6,950 nt of DNA from the NCBI GenBank assembly GCA_015492915.1, contig WGED01000469.1:1-6950 (forward strand), written 5' to 3'. Of this stretch, positions 1-6,705 are shown piece by piece (position 1 is the stretch's first letter; each line of letters starts with the position of its first letter). The position numbers and the translations under genes were made by a program. The notes below the pieces were generated by a model. It searched no databases. It saw only the letters and a list, made by a program, of their open reading frames with translations, and had not been told where the DNA came from. The DNA is from Cyclobacteriaceae bacterium. Its GTDB lineage: Bacteria > Bacteroidota > Bacteroidia > Cytophagales > Cyclobacteriaceae.

Positions 1-86
1 GATAAAATGATTTTTGCTTGTATATTTAAAACGCAAAAACAAACAAATTAAAATTTACTGTAGGTTAAACTTAAAACTTAATTAAA

Positions 87-257
87 ATGAAAGCTAAACT
101 TTTAACGCTCGCACTTTTCGGAATTATGTCATTTTCTTTCATGTCATGCAACGAGGAAGAAGTTGCACCGGTTAAGGATGGAATAAGCATCCAGCAGCAG
201 CAATCTGACTGCGAATGCGAAGGTGGTGTTGAGGACAGGGAAGAGCCTGGTGTATAA
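87..257 (+). CDS. Small secreted lipoprotein, 56 aa, function unknown
   Basis: The 56-residue product starts with MKAKLL, followed by a hydrophobic stretch (residues 5-18) and a lipobox-like FMSC ending in Cys21. This is a signal peptidase II signal, so a mature lipoprotein of about 36 residues is expected. Directly after the cysteine comes N-E-E-E. In Bacteroidota an acidic run at this position is known as a lipoprotein export signal that sends lipoproteins to the cell surface, so surface display is inferred. The mature part is strongly acidic, has a QQQQ run (37-40) and a Cys-Glu-Cys motif (42-44), and contains no domain I recognise. ATG 87 is the only start that keeps the signal peptide. 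An A/T-rich leader precedes it with no Shine-Dalgarno sequence, as usual in this phylum. No terminator lies immediately after the stop. A real gene is likely because of the clean signal peptide; its function is unknown. Confidence 0.72.
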   Translation: MKAKLLTLALFGIMSFSFMSCNEEEVAPVKDGISIQQQQSDCECEGGVEDREEPGV

Positions 258-495
258 AAAATTAAATTCATAATTACCTGTGTTCCTAAAGCATAAAAAT
301 AATTAAAAAAATCCAAATTCCAAACTTCTCATTACAAAGTTAGTTTTTATTGCATTTTTAATATTACACGGCTAAGGACATAATGTTAGAAAAAGCTCGT
401 AAATCAAGGCAAGGATAAAACTAAAACTGAGAAAGAGGAACCGAAGCTTTAAGAACCAACGGTAATTATCCCAGGGATTTCTAAAAACATCATGC

Positions 496-530
496 AAGAC
501 CCGACCCAAAAGGCCGGGTTTTTTATTTTA
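496..530 (+). terminator. Intrinsic (Rho-independent) terminator
   Basis: The stem ACCCG (499-503) pairs with CGGGT (515-519), continues across an A-C mismatch into CC/GG (505-506 with 512-513), and closes on a five-base loop CAAAA. Outer G-T and A-T pairs lengthen it, and it runs into TTTTTTATTTT on the plus strand. The U-tract marks it as a plus-strand terminator. It ends whatever is transcribed from the lipoprotein gene or the small unit around 380-450, and insulates the sensor kinase gene downstream. Confidence 0.8.
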
Positions 531-587
531 CACCAACCGAACAAACACAAAAGTAAACGTAAGTATGAGGTCCATTTAGAATTATTT

Positions 588-619
588 TATGTCATTATCT
601 TTAAAATGAGTTATCTTTG
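588..619 (+). promoter_or_regulatory. Bacteroidota-type promoter of the sensor kinase gene
   Basis: TATCTTTG at 612-619 is an exact match to the TAnnTTTG -7 consensus of the Bacteroidota primary sigma factor. About 20 bp upstream, TATG at 588-591 is a weak fit to the TTTG-like -33 element. Transcription would start near 626, giving a leader of about 30 bases before ATG 656 with no Shine-Dalgarno sequence. The box lies just downstream of the terminator, so the kinase gene probably has its own promoter. Confidence 0.6.
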
Positions 620-655
620 ATTTAAGCCAACCATTCAGTAATACAACAGCCTAAT

Positions 656-3600
656 ATGAACTACCGGAAAATCACAGGTTTTATCATAGCACTGACAATT
701 TCTTTTGCCGTAGTGGCTCAGAATAAAATCCAGTTTGACAAAATCACGGTAGATGACGGGTTATCTCAGAGCCATATCAACTGGATCATGCAGGACAGCC
801 AGGGCTTTATCTGGTTTGCTACCAACGGAGGACTAAACAGGTTTGATGGAACACATTTTAAAATATTCACTCACGACACAAACGATTCTTCCTCTATTTC
901 AAACAATATCATAAACCATATTTATGAAGATGAATATGGTAAGCTATGGATCTCAACTCAAAATGGGTTGAACGTCTATGATAAATCAGTAGAAACTTTC
1001 ACATGGTTTATTAATGATATAAACAATCCTGAAAGCCTGAGCAGCAACCAGGTAACATGCGTTACCAGAGATAATAACGGCATATACTGGATCGGGACAG
1101 ATGGTGGGGGATTAAACAGTTATAACCCGGTAAATAATAAATTTAAAGTATATAGGAATGAACTGAACAATCCGCTAAGCATCAGTAGTAATCATATTAC
1201 CTGTCTGGAAAAAGATAAATATGGTTTTATCTGGGTTGGTACTGCTGATAAAGGTGTAAACATGCTGGACCCGAAATCCGGAAAATTTCTGAGATATGTC
1301 CGAACTGAATTTAACAAAAATGAAAGCCTTAGCAGCAATCAGATCAACACAATTTATGAAGATAACGACGGGGATCTATGGATAGGCACCGCCTCAGGTA
1401 TCAATTTAATAAAGCCTTCTGAAAATGGCCGTAGTCTCAACAACCGAGACATAGTAAAACGTTTCTATGAAAAGCTGACCCCAAAAAATTCTGCTGCCGG
1501 TAAAAACATAACAAGTATTTATCAGGGCGCCTCAGGACTAATCTGGTTTGGTACCGTGAACAGTGGCCTTGGTTTTATCAATAAATACACCAGAGCAACC
1601 GGCAAATATGTGGTTGACGCTAATGACGAGTCGTCAATACTCAGCAATAATGTTACCTCCGTGCTTGATGACCAATCAGGCATTTTATGGATCGGCACCA
1701 ACGCAGGCATCAATATAGTCGATAAACTGAGGGATCGCTTCACCTGGCATAAGCGCGTACCAGGTACCGGCAATACCATTAGCAGCAACAACATAACTGC
1801 TATTTACAAAGAAAGAAGTGGTGTTTTATGGCTTGGCACTTATGATAAAGGCCTGACAAAATATGACCCGCTGACAGACATTTACACAACTTACCTCAGC
1901 AATGACATGATCGTAGAGGGGGAAAGCATCAGGGAGCGAAACAGACTTCTTTCAAAATATGACAAAAGAAAAAACAGAAAAAAGACTGCACCTATTTATT
2001 ATTTATCACATGACAGAATTCAGGTTCTCCACAGAGACAAACAAAACAGATTATGGATCGGGACCGGCGGCGGTGGTCTCAATGTACTGCACATTAAATC
2101 AGGAAGAATTGCCAAATTCAGCCATAATCCGGACGATCCTGCATCACTGAGCAGTGATTTTATCCGTTGCATTTTCCAGGATAGCAAAGGCAAAATATGG
2201 ATAGGTACTGAAGACGGTGGATTAAATTTATATGAAAATGGCAAATTCAGTCACTTTGTCACAGATGAGAATGATATCTTTAGTATAAGCTCCAACAACA
2301 TCAGTGCGATCGTTGAAGATGACAACGGATATCTTTGGATTGCAACCTTTGGTGGCGGATTAAATAAATACGATCCTAAAAAGAACAAATTCACCCGGTA
2401 TAATCGTCAAAAAACAAACACAAACAGCCTGTCCAGCAATTCTATCTATTGCCTCCATGTAGATGATAATTCTAAATTGTGGATTGGTACTGCATACGGC
2501 CTCAATGTCCTGGACTTGCCAACGAGTAAATTCTCTCACTTTTTCAAGAACGACGGATTGCCTTCCAATTCAATCTACACGATTCTCGACGATGGAGCCG
2601 GCAAGCTGTGGCTGAGTACCAACCGGGGCATATCAAGACTCGACAAGAAAACCTTTTCCATTAAGAATTATGATAAGGAAGATGGTCTTCAAAGCACCGA
2701 GTTCAATCCGTGTGCAGGATTTGTGGCTCCAAACGGGCAAATGTTTTTTGGCAGCAACAAGGGATATTGCACTTTCAACCCGTCCCGCATCATAGACAAT
2801 CAGTTTAAACCGGAAGTTATCATTACTGATTTTAAAATCTTAAATAAAAAAGTTCTCATTGGTCGATCGGGCTCACCGCTGAAAAAGCATATCTCTGAGA
2901 CGGATACCCTGATTTTATCCTACAAAGATATTTCTATCTCTTTTGAATTCGTCGCATTGAATTTCACGGATTCGAAAAAAAATCAGTATGCCTACATGAT
3001 GGAAAATTTTGAAGATAAATGGAATTATGTAGGCAATGTGAGGTTTGCAAATTACACCAATTTGCAACCGGGAGAATATATATTCCGCGTAAAAGCATCG
3101 AATAATGACGGAATCTGGAATGAAGAGGGAAGATCATTATATATTATCGTAAGACCACCTTTCTGGCGAACATGGTGGTTTTATTCTTTGTCTGTTTTAT
3201 TCGTGTTTAGCTCTATATTTCTCACTATTCAGTTGAGAACAAGAGCGCTTCATAAATCCAAAATTTTATTGGAAAACCAGGTGAAAGAAAGAACAAAACA
3301 AATTGAAGAGCAGAAGAAAATACTTGAAACCGCCAACTCAGAGATTATTAAGCAAAAAGATGAAATAGAAAAACAAAATAAACTACTCAAATCCAAAAAT
3401 CAGGAAATCTCAAAGGCAAAAAAGGCGTTGGATAAAATAAATGAAGAACTCCTCGCTGCCAATACCAATCTTGAGAATAAAGTACAGGAACGTACTTCTT
3501 CCCTTCAATTCATGAACGAAGAGCTCAAAAAAGCAAACGATGAACTTGATCTTTTTATTTACAGGGCTTCACACGACCTTAAGGGACCGATCGCTCGACT

Positions 3601-4231
3601 TCTGGGCATGACACTCCTTGCCAAAATGGACAATAAAGACGAAGGACTGAAAGAGTATATCGAACTCATCGAAAAGGGCGCCTTCGACATTAACAAGATA
3701 TTGAACAAACTCAATAACTATCACTTCATAAACCGTGATATCAGCCAGACTGAAGAAATAGACTTCAAGAAAATCGTCAGTGAATGTCAAACCTCCCTTT
3801 ACAATTTTGTCGATAAAAAAGACCTTAAAATCAAGCTTGTGATTGAGTCGAATTTCAGGTTGCGAAGTGATTATATGCTCATGAAAATTATTCTTGAAAA
3901 CCTGCTTGAAAATGCAGTGTTTTTTAGAAAAACCAAAAAGGTGGAGATTGAAGTCAGTCTGCGAACTACTAGAAAAAACATAATCATAAGTGTGGAAGAC
4001 AATGGTCTGGGTATCCTGAAAGAGCAACAGGACAAAATTTTTGAAATGTTCTATCGCGGTTCGGAAAAATCCAAAGGAAACGGTTTAGGATTGTACCTTG
4101 TGAAAAAGGCTGTCAATAAGCTCCATGGCAATATTACTGTCGAAAGTGAGGAAGGAAAATATTCCTGCTTTATCATCACCCTTCCCAAGGTGGTTGTTCA
4201 GGCAGTAGAGTTGAAATCGCTTGTCAATTAG
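656..4231 (+). CDS. Two-component propeller sensor histidine kinase
   Basis: This is a membrane sensor kinase of 1191 residues. A signal peptide (1-21, likely cut at VVA-Q) is followed by 14 propeller repeats of the form SSN-x-IxxIxxDxxGxLWIGTxxGLNxYD. Their tryptophans lie at 53, 98, 145, 193, 242, 297, 345, 392, 467, 515, 561, 609 and 652, and the last blade has Phe697-698. A Y_Y_Y domain (about 755-833), one transmembrane helix (about 838-860) and a long coiled coil (865-965) follow. The kinase core has an H-box SHDLKGP with phosphoacceptor His973, an N-box at NLLENA (Asn1086), DNGLG (1115-1119), an F-box and GNGLGLY (1141-1147), so it should be active. The propellers are expected to bind a ligand outside the inner membrane. 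Unlike hybrid regulators of this architecture, it ends after the ATPase domain, with no receiver or helix-turn-helix, so its response regulator is encoded elsewhere. The 3' end overlaps the opposing debranching-enzyme gene by 8 bp. The ligand is unknown. Confidence 0.95.
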   Translation: MNYRKITGFIIALTISFAVVAQNKIQFDKITVDDGLSQSHINWIMQDSQGFIWFATNGGLNRFDGTHFKIFTHDTNDSSSISNNIINHIYEDEYGKLWISTQNGLNVYDKSVETFTWFINDINNPESLSSNQVTCVTRDNNGIYWIGTDGGGLNSYNPVNNKFKVYRNELNNPLSISSNHITCLEKDKYGFIWVGTADKGVNMLDPKSGKFLRYVRTEFNKNESLSSNQINTIYEDNDGDLWIGTASGINLIKPSENGRSLNNRDIVKRFYEKLTPKNSAAGKNITSIYQGASGLIWFGTVNSGLGFINKYTRATGKYVVDANDESSILSNNVTSVLDDQSGILWIGTNAGINIVDKLRDRFTWHKRVPGTGNTISSNNITAIYKERSGVLWLGTYDKGLTKYDPLTDIYTTYLSNDMIVEGESIRERNRLLSKYDKRKNRKKTAPIYYLSHDRIQVLHRDKQNRLWIGTGGGGLNVLHIKSGRIAKFSHNPDDPASLSSDFIRCIFQDSKGKIWIGTEDGGLNLYENGKFSHFVTDENDIFSISSNNISAIVEDDNGYLWIATFGGGLNKYDPKKNKFTRYNRQKTNTNSLSSNSIYCLHVDDNSKLWIGTAYGLNVLDLPTSKFSHFFKNDGLPSNSIYTILDDGAGKLWLSTNRGISRLDKKTFSIKNYDKEDGLQSTEFNPCAGFVAPNGQMFFGSNKGYCTFNPSRIIDNQFKPEVIITDFKILNKKVLIGRSGSPLKKHISETDTLILSYKDISISFEFVALNFTDSKKNQYAYMMENFEDKWNYVGNVRFANYTNLQPGEYIFRVKASNNDGIWNEEGRSLYIIVRPPFWRTWWFYSLSVLFVFSSIFLTIQLRTRALHKSKILLENQVKERTKQIEEQKKILETANSEIIKQKDEIEKQNKLLKSKNQEISKAKKALDKINEELLAANTNLENKVQERTSSLQFMNEELKKANDELDLFIYRASHDLKGPIARLLGMTLLAKMDNKDEGLKEYIELIEKGAFDINKILNKLNNYHFINRDISQTEEIDFKKIVSECQTSLYNFVDKKDLKIKLVIESNFRLRSDYMLMKIILENLLENAVFFRKTKKVEIEVSLRTTRKNIIISVEDNGLGILKEQQDKIFEMFYRGSEKSKGNGLGLYLVKKAVNKLHGNITVESEEGKYSCFIITLPKVVVQAVELKSLVN

Positions 4232-6284
4232 CCATCAATACTATAATCGACCTGCTTTCTGTCTCAATAGTACTTCCCTCAATTAATTCCCCCTCCCACC
4301 TTTTGCTGAAATCGAACGGTGCTGCCGCATGAGTATCGACCACTTTCTGCCAGATTTTTCCTTTAAGATTCGGTATCTCAAATGTCAGCGGTTCCCAAAA
4401 AGCATTCACCATCACATGGATCGTTTCTTCGGCCGCAGGATGCCTGAGTGTGAAAGCAATAGAATGAGAAAATTCCGACCAGTCCGGATTGTTGAGTTCC
4501 ACTCCATGCCATGTTATATGCGGCTCGTCTATATCTTCAGAAGCTGCGAGTAGATTTTCGATCTTAAATATTTCAAGGCTCTGCGTGAATTCGATCAATC
4601 CCCTCGTAAATCGCAGCAAGTCATTGTTTTTTTGGACAAGTTCCCAATCAAACCAACTGATCTCATTATCCTGACAATAGGCATTGTTATTACCCAATTG
4701 CGTCCTTCGGACTTCATCACCCATCAGCAACATCGGTGTTCCCTGGGAAATAAATGTAAGCGTCAGGAAATTTTTTATCTGTCGCAACCGCAGTGCATTA
4801 ATTTTCGGGTCATCAGCCGGTCCTTCCGTGCCGCAATTCCAACTGAAATTCGCATCTGTCCCGTCACGGTTATTTTCGCCATTGGCTTCGTTGTGTTTCA
4901 CATTATATGAAACAAGATCATTAAGGGTAAAACCGTCATGACATGCCACAAAGTGAATACTTCTGTTAGGCTCCCTGCTGCGGTCGTGATAAATATCGGG
5001 ACTTGCCATGAGTTTGGAGGCAAATTTGGAAACCATTCCTTCATCACCCCGAACAAACCTGCGAACATGATCACGATATTTACCGTTCCATTCGGCCCAC
5101 CGGTCACCGATAAAAGACCCGACCTGATACAGACCTGCCGCATCCCAGGCCTCCGCGATTATCTTTGTGCCTGCCAGCACAGGATCGGATTCAATTTCCC
5201 ATAAAACCGGCGGATTTTCAAGCGGCTCGCCAAATTCATCCCTCGACAAAACCGAAGCCAGATCGAACCGGAAGCCATCGACATGGTACTCCGTAACCCA
5301 GCTCCTGAGACTGTCCATGATCATGCGGCGTACTATGGAATGATTGGCATTCAATGTATTGCCACAGCCGGTATAATCGAGATATTGCGTTTTTTCGTCA
5401 TTTAAAATATAATAGGCTTTATTTTCCAGCCCCCTGAATGAATACATCGGACCATCGAGTCCCCCCTCAGCAGTATGATTGAATACCACATCGAGTATCA
5501 CTTCTATTCCCTCCTCATGCAATGCCTTGACCATTTGCCTGAATTCATCAGCAACCCTACGCGGGTCATCGGCCACGGCATATCCTGCATGCGGGGCAAA
5601 AAAAGCTATTGGACTGTAACCCCAGTAATTCGTCCGGCCCGGAGGTGCATCCTGATAATCAAAAAACTGCACAGGCATCAATTCCACCGCAGTAATTCCC
5701 AATTCCTTCAAATAGGGTATTTTCTCTATCAGTCCGAGGTAAGTCCCCTTTAATTCATCACTAACCCCGGAATTCGGGTGCTTTGTAAATCCGCCTACAT
5801 GAAGTTCATAAATAATGGATTCGGAATAAGGTCTCCTTAATGGTCTGTCGCCATCCCAGTCAAATTCTTCCGGATCAACCACCACACTTTTAAGTGCCTG
5901 ACCATAATTATTGCCCGGTGATTTGGCTGCCTCGCGCGAATAGATGTTATATCCGGCGAGCGCTCTGGAATACGGGTCAATCAGTAACTTTTCTTCATCA
6001 AAAATATCCCCCGGCGAAGGATTTTCTTTTCCATGCGCACGAAAACCATACAATTGACCTGCTTTCAGGCCTGGCATGAAGATATGCCAATAATAAAAGG
6101 TTCGGTTCTCCTGAGGATCAAGATGCACTACTTTTGATGGCGCACTGTCCGCTTCATGGTCAAACAACAATAAGTCGATCTGCTCAGCATTTTTCGAAAA
6201 AATACTGAAGTTAACACCATCCGGATAAACGGTGGCGCCCAGCGGGTGACTGCATCCAAACGGCCAGTGCAACTTATTTACCAC
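4224..6284 (-). CDS. glgX: Glycogen debranching enzyme (GlgX/TreX type, GH13)
   Basis: This 686-residue cytoplasmic enzyme should hydrolyse alpha-1,6 branch linkages of glycogen, especially short side chains left by phosphorylase. An N-terminal CBM48-like domain (about 8-100, starting PLGATVYPDGVNFSIFS) precedes the GH13 barrel (about 155-560) and a C-terminal beta domain (about 575-686). All four GH13 conserved regions are present: DVVFNH (265-270), GFRFDLAS with nucleophile Asp341, IAEAWD with acid/base Glu378, and ACHD with His449 and Asp450. The length is close to the family norm (E. coli GlgX is 657). No signal peptide is seen. The assigned start is GTG at 6284; no in-frame ATG lies upstream of it before a TGA. 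An ATG at 6306 would come into frame if the seven-base run at 6286-6292 were one base shorter. The gene stands alone, without other glycogen genes in view, and converges on the sensor kinase gene. Confidence 0.94.
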   Translation of the reverse strand: MVNKLHWPFGCSHPLGATVYPDGVNFSIFSKNAEQIDLLLFDHEADSAPSKVVHLDPQENRTFYYWHIFMPGLKAGQLYGFRAHGKENPSPGDIFDEEKLLIDPYSRALAGYNIYSREAAKSPGNNYGQALKSVVVDPEEFDWDGDRPLRRPYSESIIYELHVGGFTKHPNSGVSDELKGTYLGLIEKIPYLKELGITAVELMPVQFFDYQDAPPGRTNYWGYSPIAFFAPHAGYAVADDPRRVADEFRQMVKALHEEGIEVILDVVFNHTAEGGLDGPMYSFRGLENKAYYILNDEKTQYLDYTGCGNTLNANHSIVRRMIMDSLRSWVTEYHVDGFRFDLASVLSRDEFGEPLENPPVLWEIESDPVLAGTKIIAEAWDAAGLYQVGSFIGDRWAEWNGKYRDHVRRFVRGDEGMVSKFASKLMASPDIYHDRSREPNRSIHFVACHDGFTLNDLVSYNVKHNEANGENNRDGTDANFSWNCGTEGPADDPKINALRLRQIKNFLTLTFISQGTPMLLMGDEVRRTQLGNNNAYCQDNEISWFDWELVQKNNDLLRFTRGLIEFTQSLEIFKIENLLAASEDIDEPHITWHGVELNNPDWSEFSHSIAFTLRHPAAEETIHVMVNAFWEPLTFEIPNLKGKIWQKVVDTHAAAPFDFSKRWEGELIEGSTIETESRSIIVLMAN

Positions 6285-6306
6285 TAAAAAAACGGTTAAT
6301 TGTCAT
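6274..6306 (-). other. Out-of-frame upstream ATG frame overlapping the glgX start
   Basis: On the minus strand an ATG at 6306 opens a ten-residue frame, MTINRFFSGK, which stops at 6274-6276 inside the first codons of glgX. It overlaps the GTG start at 6284. It may be a translated leader that feeds ribosomes to the GTG, or a sign that the true start is this ATG and the homopolymer at 6286-6292 is miscounted. Nothing else supports it as a gene. Confidence 0.25.
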
Positions 6307-6413
6307 AAAGCCCGACAAGTTTGAAAAAAATAAAATATAATAAAAGTTGACCGCTTACGAAATTTAAACTCAAAATTCTCAATAACCTTTCTATTCCGAG
6401 CTTAAACTACTTT

Positions 6414-6490
6414 AAAATCAGGCACTTCGTTCACGTTTGACTCGTCACCATAAAAGTGCATTATGCCTCCTCATCAAACGTGCTGATTTT
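6414..6490. repeat. Imperfect inverted repeat, 17 bp arms, one arm split
   Basis: The right arm, TCAAACGTG-CTGATTTT (6474-6490), is the exact reverse complement of two left blocks, AAAATCAG (6414-6421) and CACGTTTGA (6432-6440). The left blocks are separated by a ten-base bulge, GCACTTCGTT. The 33-base loop contains AAGTGC (6454-6459), complementary to GCACTT (6422-6427) in the bulge. If transcribed, it could form a pseudoknot or two competing hairpins. It lies upstream of glgX in an otherwise gene-free stretch. Confidence 0.65.
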
Positions 6491-6492
6491 CT

Positions 6493-6508
6493 TCCCGCCC
6501 TGGCGGGA
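6493..6508. repeat. Short GC-rich palindrome
   Basis: TCCCGCC and GGCGGGA are exact reverse complements separated by only CT. The palindrome begins three bases after the end of the inverted repeat at 6414-6490. It has no U-tract on either strand, so it is not a normal terminator. It may be a REP-like intergenic element or part of a larger folded RNA. Confidence 0.55.
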
Positions 6509-6518
6509 CATGTTGTAC

Positions 6519-6562
6519 TTTAACCTCTCATAACGAAATCCTGGTGAGAATTTTGGGTTAAA
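6519..6562. repeat. Imperfect inverted repeat with six-base bulge
   Basis: TTTAACC-TCTCA (6519-6530) pairs with TGAGA (6545-6549) and GGTTAAA (6556-6562). The right-hand blocks are split by ATTTTG, and the loop is 14 bases. It has the same design as the repeat at 6414-6490: one continuous arm and one arm interrupted by a bulge. It has no obvious terminator or operator function. Confidence 0.5.
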
Positions 6563-6629
6563 AAGTCCCCGGCTGATAATGACTGATCCTCCGGCTTGTT
6601 CTGCTCATTCACACCCACTCCATATTCCT

Positions 6630-6674
6630 ATGAAAAAATGATGATTTTTCATTATATCTAAACAGGCGGGCCTG
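6630..6674. repeat. Two small hairpins downstream of the truncated gene
   Basis: ATGAAAAA (6630-6637) pairs with TTTTTCAT (6645-6652) around a seven-base loop. CAGGC (6663-6667) pairs with GCCTG (6670-6674) around two bases. Read on the minus strand, they lie about 30-75 bases after the stop of the truncated gene at 6706. The GC hairpin comes first and is followed by TTTAGATAT, so it may act as a weak terminator for that gene. The U-run is short and the evidence is modest. Confidence 0.35.
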
Positions 6675-6705
6675 AAACGATGGTATGGAAAACTATGATT
6701 GCCGG

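Larger units (their letters stand above)
258..655. other. Intergenic region with possible mini-ORF remnant
   Basis: No full gene is visible here. A short ATG frame at 383-418 (+) gives MLEKARKSRQG. The overlapping +1 frame from 390 to 452 reads in part LVNQGKDKTKTEKEEPKL and then stops, but it has no start codon. Removing one A from the five-A run at 390-394 would join MLEK to that frame as a 22-residue basic/acidic peptide. This may be a frame-broken small gene or chance. About 45 bases after that stop comes a good terminator (496-530), which suggests that something is transcribed through here, either this mini-ORF or a read-through transcript from the lipoprotein gene. The rest of the stretch is A/T-rich and unremarkable apart from the promoter before 656. 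Confidence 0.4.
6402..6612 (-). other. Cluster of short reading frames, possibly a decayed gene
   Basis: The minus strand holds three short frames in series. The first is a GTG-started frame at 6612-6520 (30 residues, including SLSAGDFLTQNSHQDFVMRG). The second is an ATG frame at 6511-6461 (MSRQGGKKISTFDEEA) whose frame is open, without a start, back to about 6601. The third is an ATG frame at 6461-6402 (MHFYGDESNVNEVPDFKVV), whose ATG overlaps the previous stop as TAATG and follows an AGGAGG sequence. The frames read like normal protein rather than noise, but none is long enough to trust. They coincide with several inverted repeats, so this could be a broken gene, a repeat element or a structured RNA. 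I recognise no family. Confidence 0.3.

Noticed and set aside
21..28. Promoter -7 box for the lipoprotein gene (TATATTTA)
   Set aside because: One mismatch in an A/T-rich leader, and the place for the -33 element falls at or beyond the window start, so it cannot be judged.
1522..2244. Several open frames of 60-90 codons inside the propeller part of the kinase gene, on both strands
   Set aside because: They overlap a clearly coding 1191-residue frame with regular protein repeats, and their translations show no domain or signal; they are shadows of the repeats.
3569..4027. A 152-residue minus-strand frame under the kinase core
   Set aside because: It is exactly antisense to the conserved H-box, N-box and linker region, so the coding constraint of the plus strand explains the open frame.
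4329..6079. Plus-strand and alternative minus-strand frames of 61-92 codons across glgX
   Set aside because: All lie within the glgX coding sequence, whose four GH13 motifs are intact. The antisense translations are low-complexity or unstructured and resemble nothing.
6332..6339. Promoter -7 box for glgX (TATATTTT on the minus strand)
   Set aside because: It misses the final G of TAnnTTTG, no TTTG-like -33 element lies at the right distance, and the area is so A/T-rich that a near match is expected by chance.
6400..6600. Integron attC site
   Set aside because: The palindromes with one-sided bulges recall attC, but the required RYYYAAC and GTTRRRY core boxes are not found at matching ends, and there is no integrase or cassette array.
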